This document shows positions 27,482-36,532 of a DNA stretch of 64,000 bases, in pieces (position 1 is the stretch's first letter; each line of letters starts with the position of its first letter). The notes under the pieces were generated by a model. That model saw only the letters and a list, made by a program, of their open reading frames with translations, had not been told where the DNA came from and ran no database searches. The translations under genes and the position numbers were made by a program. The stretch comes from Lysobacter concretionis Ko07 = DSM 16239 (lineage in GTDB: Bacteria; Pseudomonadota; Gammaproteobacteria; Xanthomonadales; Xanthomonadaceae): the NCBI RefSeq assembly GCF_000768345.1, contig NZ_AVPS01000008.1, forward strand, positions 124,001 through 188,000, in the 5' to 3' direction.

Positions 27482-29964
27482 GGGTGGGCGCTCGCGGTGG
27501 CGGAAGTGGTGGCTGCGGGCGCCGAAGGGGCCGTGGTCGCCCGCACACGGGTGAGGCGCAGCGCGTTGGCGGTCACGATCAGCGATGACAGCGCCATGCC
27601 GAGCGCGGCGATCCATGGCGTCACCAGGCCGGCCGCGGCCAGCGGCAATGCCAGCAGGTTGTAGCCCAGTGCCCAGCCGATGTTCTGCCGGATCACCCGG
27701 CGGGTGCGGCGGGCGACCGCGATCGCCTCGGGCACGCGCGTCAGCGAACGCCCGGTCAGCACCAGGTCGGCGGCGCGCTGGGCAAGGGCGGCGCCTTCGC
27801 CGATCGCCAGCGACACGTCGGCACCGGCCAGCACCGGCGCATCGTTGAGGCCGTCGCCGACCATCGCCACGATGCGCCCGCGCTGCTGCAGCCCGCGCGC
27901 GTACGCGAGCTTGTCTTCCGGGCTTTGCCGCGCGTGCGAATCCTCGATGCCGACCTGGTGCGCGAAACGTTCCACGGCCTGGGCGGCATCGCCGCTGGAC
28001 AGGTGCACCGCCAGTCCCTGCGCGCGGAGCGCGTCGACCGCCGCGCGGGCATCGGGGCGCTGGGATTCGGCCAGCTGGAAGCACGCGACGCCACGCCAGC
28101 CGTCATCGGGATGGTGGTCGCCGAGCCAGATCCGGCCATCATCGACGGCTTCGGCGGCGAAACCGGCCTGGCCCAGTCGCCAGTGCCGCCCCTCGACATC
28201 GCCCTGGATGCCCTGGCCGGGCACCGCGAGCACGTCGCGGGCGGGCGGCGGGTTGTCGATCTTCGCGAACGCGGCCGCGATCGGGTGGCCGCTGTCGCGT
28301 TCCAGTGCGGCGGCGATACGCAACGCCTGGTCGGACGTGAAGTCGCCGAAAGTCTCCACGTCGGCGATCACCGGGCGGCCGTCGCTGAGGGTGCCGGTCT
28401 TGTCGAACACGACGTCGGTCGCGTCGGCAAGCCGGTCCAGCGCGTTCTCGCGCACCGCCAGCACGCCCAGCCGCGCCAGTGCGCCATGGGCCGCCGCAAG
28501 CGCGGTGGGCACGGCCAGCGACAGCGCGCAGGGGCAGCTGATCACCAGCAGGGCGAGGGTGACCTCGAACGCGCGCGAAGGGTCGTGGGCGCGCCAGCCG
28601 AAATACACCGCGACCGTCGCCAGCAGCAGCCCGCTGACGAAGTAGTGGGCAATGCGCTCGGCCGCGCGCGCCAGAGCTGGCCGCTGCGCCTGCGCCTGTT
28701 CGACCAGCCGCGCCAGTTGCGACAGCCGGGTCGCGCTGCCGGTCTCGGTGACGCGCAATCTTGCGGGCTGTTCGCGGCAGACGGTGCCGGCGTACACGCG
28801 GTCGCCGGCGGCCTTGTCGACCGGGCTGGATTCGCCGGTCAGCAGGGCTTCCTCGAACCGGGCCTGGCCGTCGACCAGCTCGCCGTCGGCCGGCACCACC
28901 TCGCCGACCGCGACGCAGGCGAGATCCCCGACCAGCAGGGCAGACAGCGGGATCGACTCGCGGCTTCCGTCGGCCAGCTCGCGGGTCGCGAACGCCGGCC
29001 GCGCCCGCGCCAGTGCATCGACCTGCGCGTTGGCGATGTTGCGTGCGCGCTGCTCCAGCAGCCGCGCGATCGACAGCAGGAACACGAACATCACCGCCGC
29101 GTCGTACCAGACGTGCTCGCTGCCGCGGATGGTGCCGACCACGCTGGCGAAGTAGGCCAGCAGGGTCGAGCCGGCGATCAGGGTGTCCATGCCGAGCTGG
29201 CGATGGCGCAGCTCGCGCCAGGCACCGGTGATGAACGGCCAGCCGGCGTAGAACACCACCGGGGTGGAGACCAGGAAGGTCAGCCAGCGGAAGAAGTCGC
29301 GGGTCGGCACCGGCATCGAGCCGGTGGTGTCCAGGTACAGCGAGCCGGCCAGCATCATCGCCTGCATCGCGCCCATCCCGGCGACGCCGACCCGGATCAG
29401 GTCGCGGTTGCGCTGGCGCCGCCTGGCGCTTTCACGCGCTTCGCCGCTGGCCAGATAGGGCCGGTAGCCGAGCGTCACCAGCCGTTGCAGCGGTCGCGAC
29501 AGGGTGGTTTCGGCCGGGTTCCAGGCCAGCCGGATACGGCCGGTGACGGCGTTCGCGCCGGCCTCCAGCACGCCGGGTTCGCGCGCCAGCACGCGGTCGA
29601 TCAGCCACGCGCAGGCAGCGCAGCGCATGCCGTCGGTGAGCAGGGTGATTTCGCGGCCGCCGTCGATGTCGTGGGCGTGTTCGGCCAGCAACTCGTCGCG
29701 GTCCCACACGGCCAGGTCGACCGGCTCCGGGTCGACGCGGCCGGCGTGTTCGCTGCGCAGGCGGTAGTAGTCGCCCAGGTCGGCCTCGCGGATCCACTGT
29801 GCGGCGGCCGCGCACCCGTCGCAGCAGAAGGCGCGTACCGCACCGTCCAGCTCGACCCGCGCCGGCGTCGCGGGCAGGGCCTCGCCGCAGTGATGGCAAC
29901 CGCCGGTGTCGGCGAGCAGCGCATCGGGGTGTGCGGCCACGCCGGAGGTCAGCGCCACGCTCAT
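27478..29964 (-). CDS. ccoI: Copper-exporting P1B ATPase for cbb3 oxidase assembly
   Basis: CcoI/FixI/CopA2 (828 aa) pumps Cu+ outward for the CuB site of cbb3 oxidase. An N-terminal Cys-rich metal-binding domain (CHHCGEALP, residues 23-31, and CCDGCAAAA) precedes an HMA domain with GMRCAACAWL. Then come eight membrane segments with the CPC motif (ISCPCALS, about 475), the phosphorylation site DKTGTLSDG (about 520) and the GDGLNDAPVL hinge. ATG 29964 excludes a Cys/Arg-rich upstream extension. It overlaps ccoS. Confidence 0.93.
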   Translation of the reverse strand: MSVALTSGVAAHPDALLADTGGCHHCGEALPATPARVELDGAVRAFCCDGCAAAAQWIREADLGDYYRLRSEHAGRVDPEPVDLAVWDRDELLAEHAHDIDGGREITLLTDGMRCAACAWLIDRVLAREPGVLEAGANAVTGRIRLAWNPAETTLSRPLQRLVTLGYRPYLASGEARESARRRQRNRDLIRVGVAGMGAMQAMMLAGSLYLDTTGSMPVPTRDFFRWLTFLVSTPVVFYAGWPFITGAWRELRHRQLGMDTLIAGSTLLAYFASVVGTIRGSEHVWYDAAVMFVFLLSIARLLEQRARNIANAQVDALARARPAFATRELADGSRESIPLSALLVGDLACVAVGEVVPADGELVDGQARFEEALLTGESSPVDKAAGDRVYAGTVCREQPARLRVTETGSATRLSQLARLVEQAQAQRPALARAAERIAHYFVSGLLLATVAVYFGWRAHDPSRAFEVTLALLVISCPCALSLAVPTALAAAHGALARLGVLAVRENALDRLADATDVVFDKTGTLSDGRPVIADVETFGDFTSDQALRIAAALERDSGHPIAAAFAKIDNPPPARDVLAVPGQGIQGDVEGRHWRLGQAGFAAEAVDDGRIWLGDHHPDDGWRGVACFQLAESQRPDARAAVDALRAQGLAVHLSSGDAAQAVERFAHQVGIEDSHARQSPEDKLAYARGLQQRGRIVAMVGDGLNDAPVLAGADVSLAIGEGAALAQRAADLVLTGRSLTRVPEAIAVARRTRRVIRQNIGWALGYNLLALPLAAAGLVTPWIAALGMALSSLIVTANALRLTRVRATTAPSAPAATTSATASAHP

Positions 29965-29971
29965 CGCATGC

Positions 29972-30517
29972 CTACGGTGCCTGCAACGAAGGCCGCAGGT
30001 CGGTGGCTTGCTGGTCCTTCGGCAGGCGTCCCCGCAGACGCCAGTGGCTGTCCTCGGGGCCGAGCGAGACCTTCCAGTCGTGGCTGATATCCAGCTCGGC
30101 CGGCGCACGCCAACCCAGTTCGTAGGGCTCCAGCACGAAGGCCTGGTCCTGCGACGAGAGCGTGGGATGGGCGAGGGTCAGCCACAGCGGTGCGGCAGTG
30201 TCGAACTTCCCGCTGACCGGCAGCACCTCGATGATTCCGAGTTCGGCGTCGATGCGCACGATCGCGCTGAGCTTCTCCTGCGCGGCGACCGCGTCCGGGC
30301 CCAGGTCGGCGGTCTGGATCTGCGCGGTGCGCTGGACATCGTCGCGGATCACGTCGTTGTTGCCGTCGCTGGCGATGAAGATCAGCCCGATGCTGGCGAT
30401 GACCACCACCGCCGGCAAGGCGATCACCAGCCAGATGATCGGCATGCGCCACGGCGACTCCGGCTTGCCGTCGTGCTGGCCGGCGGAGGGTTTGTCGTTG
30501 GGGTCTGGTCGGTTCAT
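29972..30517 (-). CDS. ccoH: FixH/CcoH-family protein
   Basis: A 181-residue protein with one N-terminal membrane helix (about residues 26-50, WRMPIIWLVIALPAVVVIAS) and a periplasmic beta-rich domain. CcoH/FixH stabilises the CcoNOQP complex during assembly. It has the expected place between ccoG and ccoI, its start overlaps the ccoG stop (ATGA) and it ends seven bases before ccoI. Confidence 0.85.
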   Translation of the reverse strand: MNRPDPNDKPSAGQHDGKPESPWRMPIIWLVIALPAVVVIASIGLIFIASDGNNDVIRDDVQRTAQIQTADLGPDAVAAQEKLSAIVRIDAELGIIEVLPVSGKFDTAAPLWLTLAHPTLSSQDQAFVLEPYELGWRAPAELDISHDWKVSLGPEDSHWRLRGRLPKDQQATDLRPSLQAP

Positions 30518-32079
30518 TGGGTCGGTCCGAAGAAGCTGCTGTCCACGACCTGGCGGGTCTTGCCGTCAGCGGACTCAATCACGAACCGCAGGTCGTGGCG
30601 GCCCTGCACGGTGGCTGGCGCGGTCACCTCGACCGGCAGCGAGATCACCTGCGCCGCGTCGGCCTGGGCGGACTGGGTGCCGCCGCGCAGGACGATCCCG
30701 GGCGTGGTCGACTCCAGCTCGATGCGGTACTGCTGCGGCCGGTCGGTCTTGTTGACGAGCTTCAGGGTGTAGCCGTTGTCGATGCCGTCCGTGGTTACCC
30801 GGTACAGCGCATTGCGGTCGCGCAGCACGTCGACGATCAGCGGGCTGCGTGCAGCGATGCCCCAGGCCCAGGCGCCGACCAGCACCACCAGCAGCGCGGC
30901 ATAGATGAACACGCGCGGACGCAGGATACGGGTGGGCTCGCCGTCGATCGCGTTCTGGGTGGAATAGCGGATCAGGCCACGCGGGTAGCCCATCTTGTCC
31001 ATCACCTCGTCACAGGCGTCGATGCAGGCGCCGCAGGCGATGCAGTCGTATTGCAGGCCGTCGCGGATATCGATGCCGGTTGGACAGACCTGGACGCACA
31101 TGGTGCAGTCGATGCAGTCGCCGGCGGCGTCGGGCGCGGGACGCGGCAGTGCGACTTCCAGACTGGCGCCGAAGGCCGCGTCGTTGGGCTTGCCGGCCTC
31201 GGTGCGCGCGTACTCCATCGCGTTGCCGGCCGCGTCATGGCGGCTGGCGCGGAATACCAATTCGTACGCCAGCGCCTTGTCGAGCAGGCCGCGACCGCGG
31301 GAGATCACGTCGCCCAGGCCACGGCGGCGCGGGCCGCGCGGCTCGCCGCGCATCGGGTCGTAGGCGATGATCAGGGTGTTGCGGTCGAACATCGCGCTCT
31401 GGAAGCGCGCATACGGGCACATGTACTTGCACACCTGTTCGCGCAGGAAGCCCGCGTTGCCCAGCGTGGCCAGGGCATAGAACAGCACCCAGAAAGTCTC
31501 CCAGCCGTTCCAGTCGAACGGCCAGGCGCGTTCGGCCAGGCTGACGATCGGGGTGAAGAAGCCGACGAAGGTGAAGCCGGTCCACAGCGCGAACGCGATC
31601 CACAGCACGTGCTTGGAGCCCTTGCGCAGGATCTTGTCGCGGTTCCACGGGCCGGCATCGAGCTTCATCCGCTTGGCGCGGTCACCCTCGGTCCAGCGCT
31701 CCATCCACAGGAACACCTCGGTCCAGACCGTCTGCGGGCAGGCGTAGCCGCACCAGATCCGTCCCGCCAGCGCGGTGACGAAGAACAGCACCAGCGCCAG
31801 GATGATCAGCAGCATCGCCAGGAAGGTGAAGTCCTGCGGCCAGAAGGTCAGGCCGAACACGTAGAACTTGCGCGCCGGCAGGTCGAACAGCACCGCCTGG
31901 CGGCCGTCCCAGTCCAGCCACGGAAACACGTAGTACATCCCCAGCAGCCAGAACACCGCCAGTTTGCGCAACCGGTCCAGCCGGCCGCTGACATCGCGCG
32001 GATACACCTTGCGCTCCTTGACGTAGACGGAGCTTCCGCTGCCGTCGTCGAGGAGGTCGATGTCGATTTTCTTGCTCAC
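30514..32079 (-). CDS. ccoG: cbb3 oxidase accessory iron-sulfur protein CcoG (FixG)
   Basis: A 521-residue membrane protein with about five helices, a membrane CGYACPQTVW motif, and a ferredoxin-like pair of [4Fe-4S] motifs (CIDCTMCVQVCPTG near 323-336; CIACGACIDACDE about 20 residues on). A C-terminal Ig-like periplasmic domain (from about 400) follows. CcoG is thought to reduce Cu2+ to Cu+ for cbb3 assembly. It lies 22 bp after a small membrane gene. Confidence 0.93.
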   Translation of the reverse strand: MSKKIDIDLLDDGSGSSVYVKERKVYPRDVSGRLDRLRKLAVFWLLGMYYVFPWLDWDGRQAVLFDLPARKFYVFGLTFWPQDFTFLAMLLIILALVLFFVTALAGRIWCGYACPQTVWTEVFLWMERWTEGDRAKRMKLDAGPWNRDKILRKGSKHVLWIAFALWTGFTFVGFFTPIVSLAERAWPFDWNGWETFWVLFYALATLGNAGFLREQVCKYMCPYARFQSAMFDRNTLIIAYDPMRGEPRGPRRRGLGDVISRGRGLLDKALAYELVFRASRHDAAGNAMEYARTEAGKPNDAAFGASLEVALPRPAPDAAGDCIDCTMCVQVCPTGIDIRDGLQYDCIACGACIDACDEVMDKMGYPRGLIRYSTQNAIDGEPTRILRPRVFIYAALLVVLVGAWAWGIAARSPLIVDVLRDRNALYRVTTDGIDNGYTLKLVNKTDRPQQYRIELESTTPGIVLRGGTQSAQADAAQVISLPVEVTAPATVQGRHDLRFVIESADGKTRQVVDSSFFGPTQ

Positions 32080-32101
32080 CGCGGACTGCCTTTCTGGATG
32101 A

Positions 32102-32404
32102 CTACTTCTGGGGGGGTAAGGACCGGTTGAAACGGCTCGCCGGCCGCAGCAGCAGCCAGGTGAACAGGCTCGACGACGCCGTCGCCAGCCAGAACATGAA
32201 GAAACCGATCGTGTAACCGACCCCGCTGGTGATCGGCACGTCCGGGAAGGTCATGTCGCGCAGCTGCAGCGGGTCGATGAAGGCGAAGAACACCATCGTC
32301 GCCACGCCGGCGGCGAAGAAGCTGGGCCAGAGGATCGCGCCGACCCGCTGCGCCATCGGGCGCGGCGGGTGGTCCATCGGGGATGGCGGCGCGTACTGGC
32401 TCAC
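32102..32404 (-). CDS. Small two-helix membrane protein between ccoP and ccoG
   Basis: A 100-residue protein with two predicted membrane helices (about 28-48 and 66-88). I take GTG 32404 as start because it forms a GTGA overlap with the ccoP stop; MDHPPRPM at 32377 is an alternative. I do not recognise a named family. Position in the operon and coupling to ccoP suggest a cbb3 assembly or stability role (inference only). Confidence 0.6.
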   Translation of the reverse strand: MSQYAPPSPMDHPPRPMAQRVGAILWPSFFAAGVATMVFFAFIDPLQLRDMTFPDVPITSGVGYTIGFFMFWLATASSSLFTWLLLRPASRFNRSLPPQK

Positions 32405-33351
32405 GGGGCGGCCTTGGGCGTGGTGCCCGTGGCTCCTGCTGCGGGCGGGTTGGACAGCGACCACACGTAGGCCGCGACCAGCCGCGAACGGGTCTCTCCG
32501 AGCAGCTCGCGATGCGCCGGCATCACGCCGTGGCGACCATTGACGATGGTCTGTCGGAGGCTTTCCTTGCTGTCGCCGTACATCCAGTAATTGTCGGTCA
32601 GGTCGGGCGCGCCGACGGCCTGGTTGCCCTTGCCATCGACCCCGTGACAGGCCACGCACACGCCGTCGTAGAGCTTCTTGCCCTGCGCGGCCATGAAGTC
32701 GTTCTGCACCGACTGGCCGGGCGTGCCGAGGACGTGCACGTAGGCGATGACGTAATCCACCGCATGCTCGCCGCCCATGCCGGTCAACACCTTGCCCCAC
32801 TCGGGCATCACGCCTTCGCGGCCGTCGAGCACGGTTTCCAGCACCTGGTCGGGTGCACCGCCCCAGTGCCAGATGTCGTCGGTCAGGTTGGGGTAGCCGA
32901 TCGCGCCCTGCGCCGACGAGCCATGGCAGGTGGCGCAGGTGTTGGCGAAGATCGAGCGGCCCAGATTGAGCGCGACCGGGTCGTTCGCCAGCTGGTCGAT
33001 CGGCTTGCCGTCATACGGACGGAAGGTTTCGGCCAGGGTGGCATCCCAGACCTGCTTGTCGCTGGCGTGCTCAGCCTGCGAGCTCCAGCCGCTGAGGCCG
33101 GAGTAGGTACCCCAGCCGCCGTACCAGAACAGGTAGGCAAAACCGAACGCGATCGCGATGAAGAAGCCCTGGATCCACCAGCGCGGCATCGGTTTGTTGT
33201 ACTCGGTGATGTCCTCGTCCCAGTAGTGACTGGTCTCCTCCGGCTTGGGATCGCCGGGGCGGCGCTTGGACGTCCACCACAGCAGCCAGACGCAGCCCAG
33301 CAGGTTGAACGCCGCAAGGACGATGACATACCACGACCAACTGGTGCTCAT
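32401..33351 (-). CDS. ccoP: cbb3 cytochrome c oxidase subunit III (diheme)
   Basis: CcoP (316 aa) feeds electrons from cytochrome c to CcoN. One or two N-terminal helices, with FFIAIAFGFAYLFWYGGWG near 63-81, anchor two periplasmic cytochrome c domains with CATCHG near 137 and CVACHG near 232. Distal Met ligands are in the downstream loops. Its start overlaps the ccoQ stop (ATGA) and its stop overlaps the next gene. Confidence 0.95.
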   Translation of the reverse strand: MSTSWSWYVIVLAAFNLLGCVWLLWWTSKRRPGDPKPEETSHYWDEDITEYNKPMPRWWIQGFFIAIAFGFAYLFWYGGWGTYSGLSGWSSQAEHASDKQVWDATLAETFRPYDGKPIDQLANDPVALNLGRSIFANTCATCHGSSAQGAIGYPNLTDDIWHWGGAPDQVLETVLDGREGVMPEWGKVLTGMGGEHAVDYVIAYVHVLGTPGQSVQNDFMAAQGKKLYDGVCVACHGVDGKGNQAVGAPDLTDNYWMYGDSKESLRQTIVNGRHGVMPAHRELLGETRSRLVAAYVWSLSNPPAAGATGTTPKAAP

Positions 33352-33515
33352 GCGTGCGGCTCCCCCGCGCCTTCGGCGGTGTTGTTGCCCGGACCCTCGT
33401 CGAGCGCGAGGCGTGCGGTTTCATCAAAGGATTGCTTGTTCCGTGGGCTCCAGGCCCAGACCCAGACCGCCACGAATATCAGCATCAGCACGACGGTGAT
33501 GATTCCCGAAAGCAT
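33348..33515 (-). CDS. ccoQ: cbb3 oxidase small subunit CcoQ
   Basis: A 55-residue ORF found by reading the ccoO-ccoP gap. It has one membrane helix (IITVVLMLIFVAVWVWAW, about residues 5-22), then SPRNKQSFDETARLAL, the standard CcoQ signature, and a short Gly/Glu-rich tail. CcoQ stabilises the oxidase in the presence of oxygen. It begins three bases after ccoO and overlaps ccoP by ATGA. Confidence 0.9.
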   Translation of the reverse strand: MLSGIITVVLMLIFVAVWVWAWSPRNKQSFDETARLALDEGPGNNTAEGAGEPHA

Positions 33516-33518
33516 GGC

Positions 33519-34133
33519 TCAACCTCCACGCGGGGCATTCAGGCCCAGGCCCTGCAGGTACGCCACCACCGCGTCGAGCTCGGTCTTGCCGGCCACGTCG
33601 TCGGCGGCGCTGGCGACTTCCTCGTCGGTATACGGGTCGCCCAGGCGCTGCAGGGTCTTCATGTGGCGGGTGATGGCCTTGCCGTCGACCTCGTTCTTTT
33701 CCAGCCACGGGAACGCCGGCATGTTCGACTCCGGCACCACCGCGCGCGGGTCGGTCATGTGGACGCGGTGCCAGTCGTCGGAATAGCGTCCGCCGATCCG
33801 GGCCAGGTCCGGCCCGGTGCGCTTGGAACCCCACTGGAACGGGCGGTCGTACACCGACTCGCCGGCCAGCGAGTAGTGGCCGTAGCGCTCGGTCTCGAAA
33901 CGCAGGGTGCGGATCATCTGCGAGTGGCAGTTGTAGCAGCCCTCGCGCACATAGACGTCGCGGCCGGCCAGCTGCAGTGCGGGGTAGGGCTTGACGCCCG
34001 GCAGCGGCTCGATCGCCTCGGCCTGGTACATCAGCGGCACGATCTCCGCCAACCCGCCCAGCGATACCGCCACGGCGACCAGGACGGCCATCAAGCCGAT
34101 ATTTTTCTCAACCTTCTCGTGTCCAATAGCCAT
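33519..34133 (-). CDS. ccoO: cbb3 cytochrome c oxidase subunit II (monoheme)
   Basis: CcoO (204 aa): one N-terminal anchor helix (about 12-32) and a periplasmic cytochrome c domain with [10 protein letters not shown] near residue 66-75. [35 protein letters not shown] is the diagnostic family block (given in part), with the distal Met in [10 protein letters not shown]. It lies ten bases after ccoN. Confidence 0.95.
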   Translation of the reverse strand: MAIGHEKVEKNIGLMAVLVAVAVSLGGLAEIVPLMYQAEAIEPLPGVKPYPALQLAGRDVYVREGCYNCHSQMIRTLRFETERYGHYSLAGESVYDRPFQWGSKRTGPDLARIGGRYSDDWHRVHMTDPRAVVPESNMPAFPWLEKNEVDGKAITRHMKTLQRLGDPYTDEEVASAADDVAGKTELDAVVAYLQGLGLNAPRGG

Positions 34134-34143
34134 CTTTTTGTCC

Positions 34144-35652
34144 TCAGCCCTGCACTTCGGCCGCGTGCGGCGCCAGCACCGGATGTGCGGCCGGAGCCAG
34201 CACGCTCTGGCGCGTGCGCCACATGTTCCAGGACATCAGGCAGATGCCGGCCAGCACCATCAGCCCGCCGAGCAGGCGTCCCAGGTAGTACGGATAGGTC
34301 ACCGCCAGCGACTCCACGAAGCTGTAGGTCAGCGTGCCGTCGGCGTTGGTGGCGCGCCACATCAGGCCCTGGGTGATGCCGGCGATCCACATCGAGGCGA
34401 TGTAGAACACCACGCCGACGGTGTGCAGCCAGAAATGGCCGTCGATCCACTTGGTCGAGTACATCGCCTTGGCACCGATCAGGCGCGGATACAGCGAGTA
34501 CAGCGAGCCGAAGGAAATCATCGCCACCCAGCCCAGGGTGCCGGCGTGGACGTGGCCCACGGTCCAGTCGGTGTAGTGGCTGAGCGAGTTGACGGTCTTG
34601 ATCGACAACAGCGGGCCTTCGAAGGTCGCGATCATGTAGAAGCTGATCGCCACGATCAGGAACTTCAGGATCGGGTCGGTGCGCAGCTTGTGCCACACGC
34701 CCGACAGGGTGAGGATGCCGTTCATCGCGCCGCCCCAGCTCGGGGCCAGCAGGATCACCGAGAACACCATGCCGACCGACTGTGCCCAGTCCGGCAGCGC
34801 GGTGTAGTGCAGGTGGTGCGGACCGGCCCACATGTAGACCGAGATCAGCGCCCAGAAGTGCACGATCGACAGCCGGTAGGAGTAGATCGGCCGCTGCGCC
34901 TGCTTGGGCACGAAGTAGTACATCATCGCCAGGTAGCCGACGGTCAGCAGGAACGCCACCGCGTTGTGGCCGTACCACCACTGCGCCATCGCATCGACCG
35001 CGCCGCTGTAGACCGAGTAGGACTTGAACAGCCCGGCCGGGAAGACGAGGTTGTTGACGATGTGCAGCAAACACACGCCGATGATGTAGGCGCCGTAGAA
35101 CCAGTTGGCGACGTAGATGTGCTTGACCCGGCGTTTGGCGATGGTGCGGAAGAACAGCCAGCCGTAGGCGACCCAGACCACCGCGATCAGGATGTCGATC
35201 GGCCATTCCAGCTCGGCGTATTCCTTGCCCTGGGTGATGCCCATCGGCAGGGTGATGACGGCACTGACCATCGCCGCCTGCCAGCCCCAGAACACGAAGC
35301 TGGCCAGCTTGTCGGAGATCAGCCGGACGTGGCAGGTGCGCTGCACGACATACAGACTGGTGGCGAACAGCACCGAACCGCCGAACGCGAAGATCACGCC
35401 GTTGGTGTGCAGCGGCCGCAGCCGGCCGTAGCTCAGCCAGGGGGTGTCGAAGTTCAGAGCCGGCCAGTAAAGCTGGGCGGCGATGAACACGCCGACGGCC
35501 ATCCCCACGATGCCCCAGAACATGGTCGCGACCACGAACTGGTGGACCACCTTGTCGTTGTAGTAGCCGCGGGGCGCGGCCAGCGCGGAGTCACCCAGCG
35601 CGGAGTCACCGGGGCCAGCCGGCATCGCCATGGCATCGTCATGCACAGTCAT
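34144..35652 (-). CDS. ccoN: cbb3 cytochrome c oxidase catalytic subunit I
   Basis: CcoN (502 aa) reduces O2 at a heme b3/CuB centre with very high affinity. Twelve membrane segments and the ligand histidines are visible: [13 protein letters not shown] (CuB region), [13 protein letters not shown] (HH pair), [12 protein letters not shown] (heme ligands). The first gene of the cco operon, it is preceded by a perfect FNR site centred 62.5 bp before its ATG. Confidence 0.96.
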   Translation of the reverse strand: MTVHDDAMAMPAGPGDSALGDSALAAPRGYYNDKVVHQFVVATMFWGIVGMAVGVFIAAQLYWPALNFDTPWLSYGRLRPLHTNGVIFAFGGSVLFATSLYVVQRTCHVRLISDKLASFVFWGWQAAMVSAVITLPMGITQGKEYAELEWPIDILIAVVWVAYGWLFFRTIAKRRVKHIYVANWFYGAYIIGVCLLHIVNNLVFPAGLFKSYSVYSGAVDAMAQWWYGHNAVAFLLTVGYLAMMYYFVPKQAQRPIYSYRLSIVHFWALISVYMWAGPHHLHYTALPDWAQSVGMVFSVILLAPSWGGAMNGILTLSGVWHKLRTDPILKFLIVAISFYMIATFEGPLLSIKTVNSLSHYTDWTVGHVHAGTLGWVAMISFGSLYSLYPRLIGAKAMYSTKWIDGHFWLHTVGVVFYIASMWIAGITQGLMWRATNADGTLTYSFVESLAVTYPYYLGRLLGGLMVLAGICLMSWNMWRTRQSVLAPAAHPVLAPHAAEVQG

Positions 35653-35707
35653 GGAAAACCTTCATTTGTGTAGGCACCTATTTTCCTGGAGCCAACTGGG
35701 TGGGGAG

Positions 35708-35721
35708 TTGATCTGGATCAA
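35708..35721 (-). promoter_or_regulatory. FNR box of the cco operon
   Basis: TTGATCTGGATCAA is a perfect match to TTGAT-N4-ATCAA. Its centre is 62.5 bp upstream of the ccoN start, so activation from -41.5 would leave a leader of about 20 nt. An FNR with the matching recognition helix is encoded at 25451. Confidence 0.9.
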
Positions 35722-35783
35722 ACCGGTCCGGGCCGTGGGGAGGTACGGCGGGCGGGGTCGCAAGGCCGGTCAGGCATCGCCAG

Positions 35784-35990
35784 TCAGGCACCGACACCGT
35801 GAGGCTGGAGGATCCCCATGGCGATGCCGGCAATCACCAGCCCGATCAGCACGATCGATAGCGTGATGCGTCTGGTCAACGCGTTGACCGTGCGTTTGCT
35901 GGTGCCGGTATCGACCAGCATGTAATACAGGCCAGCGCCGAGATTGTAGATGATCACGCCGAGGAAGCCGAGGATGAGCAGGGTCTTCAT
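35784..35990 (-). CDS. DUF2909-like two-helix membrane protein
   Basis: A 68-residue protein with two membrane helices (about 3-24 and 43-63) around TSKRTVNALTRRITLS. This is the twin-helix DUF2909 pattern, found near heme-copper oxidase genes; the function is not known. ATG 35990 overlaps the upstream gene's stop (ATGA). It ends 63 bp before the FNR box of ccoN. Confidence 0.72.
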   Translation of the reverse strand: MKTLLILGFLGVIIYNLGAGLYYMLVDTGTSKRTVNALTRRITLSIVLIGLVIAGIAMGILQPHGVGA

Positions 35991-36367
35991 GACGCGAACT
36001 CCCGGGTCGAGGCGGGTGCGGAGGCGGTTGCGGCCTCCGGCGAGGGGGCGCCGGCGTCGCGGAGCCGCCGCAGCCAGCGGTGGCGCAGGCCGACGGCGAC
36101 CGTCATCGCCAGCAGGAACATCCCGTACGCGCCCATCGTGGCGACCACCTGCTTCCACATGGCGCCATAGGCCGGGTCGGCCAGGTGGTAGCCGCGCTGC
36201 ATGCCCCACGCGGCCAGCGCGGTGGCGGTCGCCAGGCTGAGGCTGTCGAACACGGTGCGGGCGGGCATCCGCGGCTGCCGTGGATAGACCCAGAACAGCA
36301 CCGCGAGGATGGAAAACCACGGCACGAACAGGATCAGGGCGAGGGTGATTTCGACTTGCGGGTTCAT
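35987..36367 (-). CDS. Small integral membrane protein upstream of the cco operon
   Basis: A 126-residue protein with three to four predicted membrane helices, starting MNPQVEITLALILFVPWFSI. It includes YGMFLLAMTVAVGLRHRWLRRL and has an Ala/Ser-rich tail. I do not recognise the family. ATG 36367 has GGAAGC-type purines upstream; a longer frame to 36418 is less likely. It is coupled to the DUF2909-like gene and divergent from the MocR-type regulator, which may control it. Confidence 0.6.
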   Translation of the reverse strand: MNPQVEITLALILFVPWFSILAVLFWVYPRQPRMPARTVFDSLSLATATALAAWGMQRGYHLADPAYGAMWKQVVATMGAYGMFLLAMTVAVGLRHRWLRRLRDAGAPSPEAATASAPASTREFAS

Positions 36368-36434
36368 CGGAAGCGGTTCCGTTGGGGGGTGTCCGGTCGG
36401 AACGTCCGGCAGGAACATCCATTCAACGTCGCAG

Positions 36435-36495
36435 GATACGGTGACCGGATCAGTTCCCGTAGACTCAGGCGATTGGTAAAAAACCGTATCAGTTC
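36435..36495. promoter_or_regulatory. Inverted and direct repeats in the MocR-type divergent promoter region
   Basis: GATACGGT-g-ACCGGATC (36435-36451) is a near-perfect palindrome. ACCGGATCAGTTC (36444-36456) is repeated as ACCGTATCAGTTC (36483-36495), 39 bp on. MocR-type regulators such as GabR and PdxR bind direct repeats of this kind in their own divergent promoters. Confidence 0.6.
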
Positions 36496-36532
36496 AGCGG
36501 GTTCAGGTTCGACCGAAGGCGAGGAGCCGACG

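Noticed and set aside
27925-30087. A 720-codon plus-strand open frame opposite ccoI
   Set aside because: Shadow of ccoI with no domain and no ribosome site.
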